From Symbiodinium natans (lineage: Eukaryota; Sar; Dinophyceae; Suessiales; Symbiodiniaceae), in NCBI GenBank assembly GCA_905221605.1, contig CAJNDS010002634.1:376501-440500 (forward strand): a DNA stretch of 64,000 bases, in the 5' to 3' direction. Made by a program: the position numbers and the translations under genes. Every line of letters starts with the position of its first letter. The first letter of the stretch is position 1. The notes under the pieces were generated by a model. It saw only the letters and a list, made by a program, of their open reading frames with translations. It was not told the origin of the DNA and did not search any database. Shown in pieces: positions 39,963-52,462 of the stretch.

Positions 39963-39986
39963 ACATATATATGTGTACATATTTAT

Positions 39987-40018
<32 letters not shown>

Positions 40019-40063
40019 ATTGCGCATTGTATATATATATATATATATATAGATTATATATAT

Positions 40064-40094
<31 letters not shown>

Positions 40095-40120
40095 CATATA
40101 TATATATACATTATATATAC

Positions 40121-40150
<30 letters not shown>
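39955..40150. repeat. TA/TATATG microsatellite
   Basis: Nearly 200 bp of TA with ATG and ACA interruptions. The Tyr/Ile-rich open frames on both strands here are repeat products. Confidence 0.95.
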
Positions 40151-40151
<1 letters not shown>

Positions 40152-40572
40152 AGCGTTTCGCGCCCTGTATACAACCTCTTCGGTGCGCCCTGCTGTCCAA
40201 AAAGCAGGGTGGCCCGTTGAAGTGGGCCGAGGTCGACGGTCTGGTGAAGCCATGGACGCGAAACACTGGTGCCCTGGCTGGTAGGGTTTAGGGTTTGGGT
40301 TTTGGGTTTAGGGTTTAGGGTTTAGGGGAACCTCTGAAATCTCCAGCGCTATCCGCATGTTGTCTCTTTTTTCTGAGCTCCCTTACTTCTCAATCTGAAA
40401 TCCCAAAAGCAAGAACGGGCATCCTTCTCATTCTTAGGCTGCAGTGTGGCGCTGCGGATGAACCCCGCGAGCGCGCTCCGTGCCGAATCTGGCCACAGAT
40501 ACTTCAACATTTTCTGAGCTCCAACCGAAACCACCCCCCCCCCAAAGTGAACCTGTAAATACACCTCTCTGC

Positions 40573-40672
40573 ACTTGCTTCAGGAGCTCATGGTCTCACA
40601 CAGCTGGGGAGAGAGCATGGACGAGTGTGCGGAAGCCTTGCAGAAGTTCTACAAGCGCAGCTTGCTTCTTTG
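40573..40672 (+). pseudogene. Isolated exon resembling a TIR-like (SHSW) domain
   Basis: After a GCTTCAG acceptor the frame reads ELMVSHSWGESMDECAEAL followed by QKFYKRSLL. The VSHSW start resembles FISHAW of the gene at 41106, so this may be the first exon of another family member. No partner exons were found, so a fragment or remnant is likely. Confidence 0.35.
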
Positions 40673-41105
40673 GTATGTTCCGGTGTCGAGGATCTCCCCC
40701 CCAAGTGACCTTTTTCTTTTACAAGGGGTCAGGTCCCCTGCTGTTCGCTTCCTAGGGAGAAGCTTGAACATTTGTTACTGCAGTGATTCCGGTTGGTCGG
40801 GTTTCGGGTCGAGGGTTGAATTCGGGCTCTTGGCAGTATGGTTGCCTACACAGGTACTTTGGTAGTCCAGCAAGGCAAGCATATATGCTTCGAAGCCGCT
40901 TACTGCCTACGGGATGAGTGTTGCGCACGAAGTGCCTGCCGTGAGGACACACGGTGCGTCAGGCCCAGAATGCACAATTGGTACTTCAGCATGCACTCTT
41001 GATGGATCAAGTCGGATCAAGTGCACCAGATCCCACGTAGACTCTTTAGAAGCCAGACAGGCGCAAAAACCAAGCAAGCATTGACAAATCCATGCACATG
41101 GCCTC

Positions 41106-41838
41106 ATGCAGATGGAGAGCTCTCGACGCCGGACTTGGTGGGCTCAGGAGCTGCATCAGAGAGTCCCCCCAGACCGCTGGTGCGTGACCCTCTCAGACTT
41201 GAGATACTTGCGAAAGACTGTTTTGCAGTCCATCAAGGCCGGCAGTGTAGAGCCTCCAGCGGATGGGTCAGATGATTTTAGCAGCGAAGACGAAGTCTTT
41301 GGCCCAAGCATCTACACCATCACTGAGCAGCACATCAAGCCCGTCACCGAGCTCGCGGGCAAGATGAGCTGGGCGTTGATGCGGAACCCGGAAGGTTTAG
41401 ACTGCGACCTCTTCATCAGCCACGCTTGGCAGGAGGGCATCTTCGAGTTCATGTCAAAAGTCCTGCACTCCTGGCCGCGGGGCATGCGACATGCCTGGTG
41501 CTGCATGCTGGCGAACCCCCAGCATCTCGACATCGCGGCCATGCTTCAGTCACCCAGACAGTCACCTTTTGCAGTCGCCTTAGCAGCATCCCAGATCGTG
41601 CTGGCGGTGCCGAACCGTCACTGTTCTATCTACACCAGACTCTGGTGTGCCTACGAAGCATATTTAGCCCAAGAGCAGGACAAGATTATCTTGATTGCCC
41701 GAGCCTCGAACAGCAAAGACATCCTCAATTCCATTTGGAAGATGCTGCTGGTCGCTGTGATCGGTGTGATGCTTGGTGTGGCGATCGACGTCGGGACAAA
41801 GACCCTGCCTGTCAATCTTGCTTCTTGGCAGCCTTCGG
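41106..41838 (+). CDS. TIR-like SHAW-domain protein with C-terminal membrane segment, copy 1
   Basis: The frame opens with ATG and can be read for 244 codons. A conserved entry region (VPPDRWCVTLSDLRYL, IEPP-like and DDF) comes first. The TIR-like core follows: DCDLFISHAWQEGIFEF, LANPQHLDIAAML, SQIVLAVPN and SIYTRLWCAYEAYLAQEQ. The Glu of WCAYE lies where TIR enzymes keep the catalytic Glu for NAD cleavage. A hydrophobic helix follows (KMLLVAVIGVMLGVAID). The frame ends near GTTTAGGG at 41839, a likely intron donor, so the gene continues. At 41693-41696 it carries GATT uninterrupted, the empty form of the site where its paralog has an intron element. The roles of such proteins in dinoflagellates are unknown. 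No lesion seen. Confidence 0.6.
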
Positions 41839-42484
41839 TTTAGGGGTTCAGGGTTGAGGGATTTTGGGGCGTAAGGTTTTTCCCTCCACAGAACAAGGGC
41901 GCCTCATGAGCCCCTCATGAGCCCCTCATGAGCCCCTCAGCGCCCCCGTGTAGTTACCTTGCGGTTTATCGGGGTTAGGGTTTACAGGGTTTCGGCGGGC
42001 TTATCTATGTGCAAGGCCGAAACCCTCAATCCTTGGGAGTCCAGTGGTGCCTTTTGGCCCTTTTTTGGGTTCAAGGCACCCTTCTCGTGGGTACCAAGAA
42101 TCCCAAAACCCTTCAAACCCTCCCTAAACCCTAAACCCTAAACCCTAAACCCTTCAAAATGGTGCCCTGTGCGTCTATAGTGCAACCTCGATGTGTTTCA
42201 ATGTTGGAGTCTAGCGCCGACGTAGTAGCTGGGTCTCGGGGTAGGGGGATCGGGTCTGACTCGTCCTGTGGTTTTCCTGGAGGCACATGCAACTGCTTGG
42301 CTTTGGACTCCGATGAACCTATTTAGCCTATTCGGACCGACGGACCTTGCCTGCCTTGTACGAGAGTGAGCGACGCCTTTCCTGAAGCGCAGGTGGTTGT
42401 GGGCGTCGCTGCTGTTGCAGCCGCATTGAGCATGGGAGCCTTGGCATGTTCTCTTCTTCTGGCTTCAGGGGTTGGGGGGTTGAG
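41839..42484. other. Non-coding stretch after TIR-like copy 1
   Basis: Starts with telomere-type sequence. It contains three tandem CCCCTCATGAG units (about 41904-41940) and short CCCTAAA runs near 42121-42152. The remaining exons of the gene were not recognised. Confidence 0.4.
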
Positions 42485-42593
42485 GTTGGGATGTTCCCCC
42501 TTATACTAGCAGTCCTGAAGAGGGCTTCTAATAGAAGGTATTATCATCCCTACCAAGTAGGAGGACTGGTAGTATAAGGGGGAACTTCCCAAG
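42485..42593. mobile_element. Hairpin element, CTTGGGATG family
   Basis: GTTGGGATGTTCCCCCTTAT on the left and ATAAGGGGGAACTTCCCAAG on the right are inverted copies, with CTAGCAGTCCT/AGGACTGGTAG continuing inward. Confidence 0.7.
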
Positions 42594-42775
42594 GTTTAGG
42601 GTTTGAACCGGCTTTGCCGGTGGTAGCCTTGCAGGTTTCAGAGCAAAAAAATCGCAACCATGGCCGGGTGTATCCATATACCTCAGAAGCCCAGTAAATC
42701 AGCGTGCTGATATACAAAGAGCCTGCAAACGATGTTCGGCAACTTGCAGGAAAAAGTTTGGCTTCCGAAGGAAAG

Positions 42776-43364
<589 letters not shown>

Positions 43365-45542
43365 CATGCGCGCCCCGTGGCGCCTGGTACTTTTTTCGCT
43401 TCACACGCCAAGAACATCGGTATTTACGACATGTCGTGGCTTCGTTGCGTGCGAATGGCCAGAGCATCCGTGTCCCCACGATGATAACGTCTGTGTTACC
43501 AGAGGCACGATGATAACCTGCGTGTTACCACTGCGCGCGAACTCTGGCTGAACCCTCAACTTGAAGCCTTTGCAGGCTCATGTTTGAGGACATCCAAGCA
43601 AAATCCATACCAAGTCCTGCCTGTCCCGGTTTTTGACACGAAAGCGTGAATCCATGGGAAGTACCATGCATTTCGGGCGTTCACACATGAAAACCGACCA
43701 GGCGCCTGGGGGCGCGCAAGCCTAGTAGTACCAAGGCTTAGGCCCTGAACTCGACGTGCCGCAGGAAGTGGCCGCGACAACCTCCGCAAGTGGCTGAACC
43801 TTCTTGGACAGGCCGAAGTTCAGGTTTAGAAGCAATTCCCGAGAAACCCTGAACCCCTAGGGTTTAGGGTTTAGGGTTTAGGGTTTAGGGTTTAGGGTTT
43901 AGGGTTTAGGGTTTAGGCTTTAAGGCTCCTCAAACCCTAAACCCAGTTGCTCAGATGTTGGAGACAGCGCCGAGTAAACCCTAAGTTTTACTTTGAGCTG
44001 TTACATGGACGCCGAGGCCCTCCACCGAAACGATCCTTTGCCCACAGGAAAGTAGGGATGTGCACTACACTGCGTTCGGGGTCCTTCTCCCTGAGGGTGC
44101 CATGACAAATAGATACATACATACAAATAATATAATATAATATAATATATTATAATATGATATATACATGCATATATTCTAAACAAAACATGCAAGTGCA
44201 TATCTGAGTAATACAACCATAGACAGATAGATAAAGACCATGTATCTAGATAGGTTCAAGAAATCTGCTTCCTTTGATGCACAAGCTCGTTGGGTCAAGC
44301 TTCGTAGCCCCAGCCTCGCACTCAGAGGCCATGTGCTGGTTTCTGATCTTAACCCTAAACCCTGAACCTATAACCCTATGACCCTGTAACGCCTCAGGCC
44401 ATGTGCTGTTTTCTGATCTTCGACTGGTACACTGTGCACGGCCTGTGGGAGCAGCAGGATGCAGATCTCTATAGATTCGCCGCTGCCTGGCTTCAAGAGT
44501 GTTGAGGGACTTTAGGGCCCAGGGCATTCCCGAGAGGCAACGACTCTCACCCTGAACCCAGCTAGGCGGGCGACAAGCAAGTACCAATCTTCCTGCGTGG
44601 TTCATGGTTCAGTTGTTCAGGATGACGCTCAGAGCAGAATAGCCTGGGCTCGGGATGGCAATCGGGTTTAGGGCTTCGGAGTGAAAAAGGGTCAAAGGTT
44701 TTAGCATAAGAGCGTAGAGATGCAAAGACTAAAGAGGTTCAGGGTTCAGGGTTTAGGGTTTAGGGGTTTTGGGTTTACGGTTTAGGGTTTCGGGTTCCGG
44801 GGCTTTGTGGAAGGGCTTCAGGTTCATATGGTTCCGACGTGCTCGGGTGCGCATTGAAGTGGCCAAAGCGAATCCCCGACCTTAGAAGCGACCCTAAACC
44901 CTAAACCCTAAACCCTAAACGAAGTTCTCAGGCCTCCCAAGAATGTTGAGAAACATGTTCCAGAAAGCCTGGGAAGGCCATCCAGCAGCGCCTTTACCTG
45001 ATCACTTTTGCAGGCGACGCGGCTGTCAGGTTTGGGGTAACCCTAAACCCTAAACCCTAAACCCTAAACCCTAAACCCTAAACCCTATCTTATCGATAGA
45101 GTTGAGGATGCTGGCCTCTTTCGGGAGGGGTCAGGGTTAGATTTCAGGGAGGTGCTTGTGCTCGGGTGATACTTGTGCGTCATGTGGTCTTTGCAAAGAA
45201 GTCTCGGGTCACCTGAGCTCAACACATACATTCATACATGAATCCGTTTTGTCCTTAGCAGGGAAGTTAGTTAGTAGGTTACAAGCAAGGCTAGCACGAG
45301 CTTTAGCCAGGGCAGTGCTGCCGATCGACTGTTGCTAAGTTTGCAGAGTCTTAGGCACTCTACCCTAAACCCTAAACCCTAAACCCTAAACCCTAAACCC
45401 TAAACCCTAAACCCTAAACCCTAAACCCTAAACCTAAACCCTAAACCCTAAACCCTAAACCCTAACTCTGACGCCCAAGCCATCCCTCTGAATCCTGCTG
45501 GAGGTGCTTTCTGCTATCTGGAGGCAGAGATTGGGGCTTAAG
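43365..45542. other. Non-coding stretch with telomere arrays
   Basis: Contains a near head-to-head change from CCCTGAACCCC to TAGGGTTTAGGG at about 43845-43870. TTTAGGG arrays lie at 43858-43918, CCCTAAA at 45040-45086 and 45363-45465. AT-rich simple repeats lie at 44106-44180. Open frames are short and overlapping. No gene recognised. Confidence 0.5.
45363..45465. repeat. CCCTAAA array
   Basis: About fourteen units with one CCTAAA slip. Confidence 0.95.
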
Positions 45543-45640
45543 CTTGGGATGCTCCCTCTTATACTAACAGTCCTTAAGAAGCGTTATAGCACCCTCTATT
45601 CCCCATTCAGGACTGCTAGTATAAGGGGGAACATCTCAAG
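45543..45640. mobile_element. Hairpin element, CTTGGGATG family
   Basis: CTTGGGATGCTCCCTCTTAT and ATAAGGGGGAACATCTCAAG are inverted copies, with ACTAACAGTCCTTAA/TCAGGACTGCTAGT inside. Confidence 0.7.
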
Positions 45641-46113
45641 CTGAAGGTGTTACAAGGGCTAGCCACCCTAAACCCTAAACCCTAGAACCTGCTGTTTCTT
45701 CTTGCCCGATTCGAGTTCCTGTACGGCTTCGATGCGAGTGCACACCGGCACTGCCGTCTGGCTTCAAGACAAAGAGGTCTTCATCATAATGTAAAAAATA
45801 TCGAGGATTAACAATGTATGATACATCGGATATGTAGCATTCTGAAGCATTCTGTATACCATACTTCAAAAATGAATAAATGAATAAACAAATAATAATA
45901 GTAAACAAATACATATATGCATAAAACATTCTTCACGGGCGGTTCCAGGTTGCCGCTGCTGTCCGAACTCTAAGCCTTCAGCCACGTTTCTAAACCACCC
46001 GCAAGTCCACATGACATAATTCAAAAAGTGATTTGACAATAAAATTTTAAAACCGAAACCCCAAACCCTAAACCCTAAACCCTTTAAGCCTTGCAACGAG
46101 CCACTGCCCGGGC

Positions 46114-46375
46114 ATGGCAAGCACAAGCGATGATGACTTGGGCCACGAGAATGAGTGTGCACAAGTTCTGCTCCAGATCTCCTCCGCGCCGATTCGGCAG
46201 GAGAGTGCCTTGGACACCCTTGGATGGGTTTAGGGTTGAGGGTTGAGGGTTTAGGGTTTTAGGGTTTAGGGTTTAGGGTTGTCACTTGCAACGCAAACAT
46301 ATGAAATTTTTATCCGTGGGTTCAGAAGACAGAGCTAAAGATGGCGTCCTCTTAGACTCCCTTTGCATGAACAAC

Positions 46376-46418
<43 letters not shown>

Positions 46419-49400
46419 ACAAAAAAACAAGACAACGCCCGTTCACAAAGAACCCTCGAGCCTATTTACTCCCATCCTGGGTGAAGTGGGCAAGGTCTGC
46501 TGAGTGGGTGTGGAGGTACACAGAAACCCTAACCCTAAACCCTAAACCCTTAACCCTTAACCCTTAACCCTTAACCCTTAACCCAGGCCTACTTTTTGTA
46601 GGTGACCTCGGGATCCAACAAGGGGTGGATCGGTAGAATCTACACAAAGCAGATCAGGGGTTCTTAAGGTGAAACACAGGCTCTTTTTTTAAGGCATTGA
46701 ATTCTACTTGGGGTTTAGGGTTTAGGATTTAAAGTTCAGGGTTTGCTGGAAATGCCCATGAACGAATATGCAGGGGCCTAATCATTCTACTTGGAATGGG
46801 ACAAAGAGTAGTTTATATGTTGGTCATCTAGTTGAATAGAAACCCTAAACCCTGATCCAAGGGGGTGACATCGGCGATTTGTTTGGCTCCTGTACAAGTT
46901 AATTATCGGGATCGGATCGCAGATTCTGTTTTGCACGTCCAACCTTTAGAACGGAGGATTCAGTCAATTCAGGGTTGGGATTCAGATCGTGTTCCTGGTA
47001 TTTCCAGCAAGATAGTGCAGAAAAATGGATCTTACGTTCCCAGAGCCTCAGGTGCATTGCCACAGGACGTTGCCAAGTTCTTGATCGTTGCCGTCCCAGT
47101 GATTGTTGCTGCATATTGGGCCCTCTGCGGGCAAAGCTCCCGCAAACAGCGCCAGGGAATGTCCCGCAGCATGCTGGTAGCCCTGGGTTCCACCCTGCTA
47201 TTGGATTTCTTTTGCACCGATCAGTACCAGCCGAGCATGCCAGACATGGCGCGAGACTTTGGGGTGCTTCCTGTGCACATGGGCGCGACGATACAGGTCC
47301 ACTTGTTCACCAGCGCCATATTCATGCTACTTTTCGGCCCACTGTCGGACTATATCGGTCGCCGCCCCGCTGCCTAGCCGATTTCAGCCTTTCTTTTCCA
47401 AGGGTACCTTAGATACCTCCGCCTGAGCCCGAAGGTTCGAGAATGCCACCAACAAACAGACGGGAGTTTACGAAAACAGGGGACCCCTATAATAGACCCC
47501 TAAATAGTACGATGTCCTTGTAATGAGGACCCCAGTAAGGCACCCCTAGTTTCGGAAGCCCCCCATACCTCAACGAAGCCCGAAATGCCGAAACCCAAGG
47601 CATGTAAGTCCAAGCTGGCCCTTCGGCAGTTCGGGGTGTGGGGTTTAGATGGGGTTCGGGATTACAAGGGGCTTAGGACTAGACGGTATGTCATACATGT
47701 ATCAGCGTATAACGAAGGTTTTTTTGGGGGGTGTTTGGGGGGGGGGGGGGGCAAAAGTTCGTCATCATGCAGAGGGGTTTGAGGGTTTAGCATCTAAACC
47801 ACCCCAAAAAAACCCTAAACAACCCTAAAAAACCCTAAACACTCTTAAAAGCCCTAAAAACCCTGAAAAACCCTAAGCACCACAAAAACCCTAAAAAACC
47901 CTAAGCCCTACTTCCCAGGTGATCCTGGGAGGCCAGGTGTTGCTGACGGTGAGCACACTGTGGCTCGGTTTCGGCATTCTTGGAATGGCTTTCCCCTTAG
48001 TATTGGTTCTAGGGTTTAGGGTTTAGGGTTTAGGGCTAAGGGTTTAGGGTTTAAGGGTTTAGGGAATGGCTTTTCCCCTTCTTTCCCCTTATTGTTTGTT
48101 CTAGGATTTAGGGTTTCGGGCTTAGGGAATGGCCTTCCCCTTCTTATGACGGTTTAGGGCTGAGCTATCTGGCACCCTTGACGCCAGGGCCAACGTTGAA
48201 TTTAGGAAGGTAGGTGTCAGAAATGGTGGTTTTTCAAAACGAAGAGAAAGTTGAAGCAAGGGTCAACAGGCTTTGGGGGACTGTTGCCTCATGATTTTAG
48301 TGCTGGGGGTTTGAGGGTGCGGCATTGCAGACCTAAAACACAAGAGCACATGCACTGGCACAGATATGCACAGATGCCTTTTGTAACCGCTGAAGGCTAA
48401 ACCCAACCCCTGCAGAGCATGCAACAAAAGAAAATCACTTTAGACAGAGCCACGTCTCAGACATCCAAACCCAGGTGCTGTGGCTGCGCTGAGACGTATT
48501 CCTGGTTTGTCGTGGGCCGCATCTTCCAGGTCCGGCTGGTGGGTTGGGCACGGTTCACAGTTTTGCGGGTTTGGGCTTAGGGTGCAGGATTTAGGGTTTC
48601 CTAACCCTAAACCCTAAATCCTAAACCCTACTCTCAGCCCTGGGTTCTTAAGCGAAGCCTATGACCTATGAGCGAAGGGCATGGCGGCAGCAGTGACACC
48701 GGTCATCCTCTCCACCATCCCGGACTGTTCCCTGGGCCTGCATCGAGGGCTTCGGGCTTGAGATGCTAAATCTCAGTATGGTTCTTTTGATGTTCAGACC
48801 GGACTTCGTTGATTTTGAAGGCATGTTGGGGGCGGTTTCAAGGCCTTTGAAGTTGGAACGTCTAAATTTGGAATTTTGTTTTTGGGGGGCTTACTTCTTA
48901 AGTCGCACCCTCTGGAATTCACCCTCTTGAATTCACGTTGTGCAAACATGGGAGGTATGTTTCAGCAACTCCTGTCATCCGAGCCGCTAGGACCCTGAAC
49001 CTGCGAACCTGGTTTAGGGTTTAGGGCTTAGGGTTTAGGGTTTCGGGTTTAGGGTTTAAAGTCCCCCTCAAGGCTACGCGGACATGACTGACAGACTCAA
49101 GCACCAGGGCACACTGGGGACGCTGATGCAGCCGGGACTGTTTAATTCATGAATTAGGCCCTACGCCCTGAACCCCGAACCCGAAGAAGACCTGGCCTCC
49201 TAGCGATTCTTGCAGTGGTAGGTGGCGACGCGAAGGCCCTCCAGAAATTTCCCCAAAAGCGGCCCAGAACCCTCCTTGACGATTCATGAGTGTCAACAGG
49301 GGTGATAAGCAAGATAGCCCGTAAAACCCAGGGTGCTTCTAACCCTCCACCCCCCCCCCCCCCCAAACAAAAAAAATAAAAGAACAACACAAAAACAAAA

Positions 49401-51931
49401 TTCCTATATATACATCCATATATAGATAGATAGGTAGATATAGATATGACACTAAGGCTTGAACTGAAACCTAAGACACCACCTCCCAAAACCCTGCGAA
49501 CTGAGTCGATCCCTAACGCCTGCTTGAGCTGTTGGAATCCGAGACTTATGCATCCGGGAGTGATCTTAATCATAGTTTGGTTTACCGTTGAGGACCAAAT
49601 GAGCCCTGAAAGGGTTTATAGTTTATGTACCCTATTTGGAATTATAGCAGTATGGGGTATATGACCCCAATTTTGGGGTACATGTGGTCCTCAAGGCATA
49701 GGCCCTATGCCTTGAGGACCCTAAGGGTGTCTGGGTGTTGTTTGCTGTTTCTGCATTTCAGTCTGGAGGCTGTGCAGGGATTTGAGGGGTTTACCAAGGA
49801 GGGCTCGCATTGTGGAAGGTCTCTATGTCAAAAAAGGGTTGACGTGGTTCTTAGTATGGGTTTAGGGTCTTGATTAGAGTTTAGACTTTCTTGAAGCCCG
49901 AGGCAATTGGGCCCCCTGGCGGCCCCAGCGGCAGGGGGCTTCCTTGCCGATGCATGTGGCTGGCGTCCAAGTCGCATTTGGCTTTCTTGGGCTCCTCAGA
50001 CTGTTGTTTGTTCTATATCCCCCCTTGGGAATTATTTTTTGTTCATATAACACCCAAGAGGATATTAAACACATTATATGTATTAGGGTTCTAAGGGGAG
50101 TATGGTGTTGGTAGAACCCTGGAGGATGAGACCGATTTAACAACCGATGCTAATCCCACACCCTTGATATATGGGCAGTAGCTTGTCTTTTTCAGCGGCG
50201 TTTTTTTTCTTGTAGAGGGGTTTGTGGCTACAAAGGCGGCTACCCTTCTTCGTTCTCAGCTCGCTGTCGGGGCTTCTCGTGGTCTTCAGCTTGGTCGTCG
50301 TGGAGGCAAGAAGTTTGATGGCAAAACCCGCAAGGCGAGGGTGCAACCGCCCCCTGAGCGCAACCCTAAACCCTAAACCCTAAACCCTAAACCCTAAACC
50401 CTAAACCCTAAACCCTAAGCCCTAAGCCCTAAGCCCTAAGCCCTAAGCCCTAAACCCTACATGCAGGCCTCGGAGGACTCATGAGCTTGGGTTTAGGGGC
50501 ACCTCTGAGTCCTGGGAGGAGAGCGCGCCGCCATCCGTAGATGTGAGTCTCGGCCAACAGAGGGTTGAGGGTTTAGGGCTTGGGGTTTGGGGTTTGGGGT
50601 TTAGGGTTTAGGGTTTAGGGTTTGGGGTTTGGGGTTTGGGGTTTAGGGTGGCTTGAAAGGCTCAAAAGGGTTCCAGTAGTTGGTCCGAAAGGCGCTATAA
50701 GCAACTTAGAGAACTGACAAGATTTATACATTTTACGCAGGGGGTCGACATTCTGGCATCATGTTTAAATTTAAGAAGCAAGTAGGAAGCCTGGACGATG
50801 GGGTTTCTAGCCTTCCCCAATTTGAGAGAGCTCTTAGCTTTGCCTGGTCTGCTCTTAAAGGAACTATGCCGCTTGCGCCCGGCGCACCTTGGTTCACCGC
50901 GGCCGATTTCTGATCTTGATCGCAAGCCTTTTCATTAAGAGTTTCTTGGTAGCCCAGTGGTACCCTTTGCCTCTTTTTGGTTATGAGTTCCCTTGTAGCG
51001 TAACCAACCAAGAAAAGGTGCCCATATTACTATGGTTACTGGGCTAGTAAGGCTTCTTCGATGGCCTGGCCGCCAGCAACGGCATCGTGTTGCGCCGAGA
51101 CTTGCGCCAGTCACTTCACGGGGCCTCCGTGTGCATCACGCTCATGGCCTTTGCCGGCACTGTAGGGTCCTACATTCCGGCCCGGCTATCCATGAACGCA
51201 CTGAAAGCCATCCGGATGTCCATGGGTCCCTTGCTGCTGTCGGCGGGCTGCCTGGCCTTTACCGGGCTGCTGCACATCGAGAACTTACAGTGGTTCATGG
51301 GCGCCACCTGCTTTGCAGAGGTCGTGATCTGGACTCCTTACATCTCGGCACTGTGCCAGTTCACCCAAGGAATTGAGGATATCGCAGGTTCGGCCGCATC
51401 CTTGCTGACGGCGCTCTCTTTTCTGGGCAGCTCCCTGGTGTCGCTCTCGATGGTGGTCTTGGCGCAGCAGAGCGCCGGGAGCTTCCTGCTGGCGCTGGCA
51501 GCCACGCTGCTGCTCATCGCCCTGAGCTTCGAGCTCGGCCCTTGGGAGTTTTTTCTGTTTTCCCTTTCTTGGGCTCAAGAGGACCATAATTAGGAGAGTT
51601 TACGTCATAATAGGGGACCCCTTATATAGACCCCGAAATAGGAGGATTCCCTTTTCATAAGGGGCCCCAAAAAGGTACCCCCAAATTCGGAAACCCCCCA
51701 TAATGACGAAATGCGTTGCAGAGGGTTGCCGAACCCCTAACCCCTAAACCCTAAACCCTAAACCCTAAACCCTTCGGGGCCATCCGAGGCTTGTGGTTGG
51801 GACCCCTGCGCTGCTCGGTGGCCCTGCCCGGCCCGGAGAACACGGGCAGGGATGAGAAGATGGCCCCCGAGGCTTCAGAGGCCTCGCCCGCCTCGCCCTG
51901 CTCGCCTCATGGCGTTGTCATGTTCAGTTAG
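46114..51931 (+). CDS. MFS transporter gene, copy 2
   Basis: This is the same gene as at 20.26-27.40 kb, here with its ATG. Exons: 46114-46227 (MASTSDDDLGHENECAQVL...), 47066-47368, 47919-47987, 48475-48529, 48678-about 48745, 49073-49133, about 49896-49968, about 50238-50340, 50861-50940, 51052-51537 and about 51776-51931. Helices and motifs are as in copy 1 (TDQYQPSMPDMARDFGV, GPLSDYIGRRP, TYSWFVVGRIFQ, GPLAAPAAGGFLAD). Donors include GT after GGATGG, which opens into GTTTAGGG, and GC after RRP and after exon 10. The tail (KMAPEASEASPASPCSPHG) is acidic and ends TTCAGTTAG. The last acceptor reads TTCGGGG where copy 1 has TTTAGGGG, so AG is lost, and the phase between exons 3 and 4 is unresolved. 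It may be functional or starting to decay. Substrate unknown; Bcr/CflA-like members export drugs or small metabolites. Confidence 0.6.
46380..46416. repeat. Poly-C run of 37
   Basis: Uninterrupted C in the first intron of MFS copy 2. Copy 1 has a shorter CCCCTCTCCC(C)n run at the same place. Confidence 0.95.
47458..47574. mobile_element. TTTACGAAAATAG-family element in MFS copy 2
   Basis: CGGGAGTTTACGAAAACAGG and CCCCTAGTTTCGGAAGCCCC are diverged inverted ends. The counterpart in copy 1 is at 21863-21966, so it predates the duplication. Confidence 0.65.
49588..49702. mobile_element. Hairpin element with GAGGACCAAATGA ends
   Basis: GAGGACCAAATGAGCCC and the complement of GGTACATGTGGTCCTC are inverted. 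Inside, TATAGTTTATGTACCCTATT and GGGGTATATGACCCC fold again. Relatives are at 60251-60386 and 61639-61797. Confidence 0.6.
50364..50460. repeat. CCCTAAA/CCCTAAG array
   Basis: Eight CCCTAAA units followed by six CCCTAAG units, in an intron of MFS copy 2. Copy 1 has a CCCTAAAC array at the matching place (24592-24690). Confidence 0.9.
50941..51051 (+). mobile_element. Introner-type intron in MFS copy 2 (GT donor)
   Basis: Starts GTTT then CTTGGTAGCCCAGTGG and ends TTACTGGGCTAGTAAG before GCTT. It is the same insertion as 26464-26575, but the left duplication is GTTT, giving a GT donor where copy 1 has GC. Excision keeps the frame in both. Confidence 0.75.
51592..51702. mobile_element. TTTACGAAAATAG-family element in the last intron of MFS copy 2
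   Basis: GAGAGTTTACGTCATAATAG and CAAATTCGGAAACCCCCCAT. Counterpart at 27118-27224 in copy 1. Confidence 0.6.
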
Positions 51932-52417
51932 AAGAGGGCTTTTTGTTTGGGGTTTAGGGTTTAGGGTTTAGGGTAGTGCCATGTGTGGTGTACTATTTTA
52001 GGGCAACATCTGTTGGCGATGGATCGCTCAAGAGGCGGGTATCTGACCTATTCGATGACTGCTTGTTACCAAGTCGCGGCTCAAAATGCGAGTGCCCTCC
52101 GCCCGGTTGACCTGCGATAGGGCTGTGGGGTCGGAATAATTCCTACTAGCATATTCCCGTAGGGTCCCGATATAAGAATACTTAAGAACAATCCCGCACC
52201 TATTTTTCAGGCGCCTGCATTAGACTATGCAGCCTTAGGCAGCTTGCAGGGGGCTTGGGTATAGAAACGTTACTCTACCCAAGCCAGGGTCGAAGAAGCT
52301 CCTCACAGCGTACCTTTTAAACCCCTAAACCGCAACTCAGGTCCCTCCAGAGCTCAACAGCTCGCAAATTTCCCTGGCAGAGTTGGTTCGCAAAGATTTT
52401 GGATTTTAGGGTCAGCC

Positions 52418-52462
<45 letters not shown>

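Noticed and set aside
39925-40284. Tyr/Ile-rich frames on both strands
   Set aside because: Translation of the TA/TATATG microsatellite.
46286-46567. Coding frame across the poly-C run in MFS copy 2
   Set aside because: It is an intron between exon 1 and exon 2. The matching region of copy 1 has different frames and stops.
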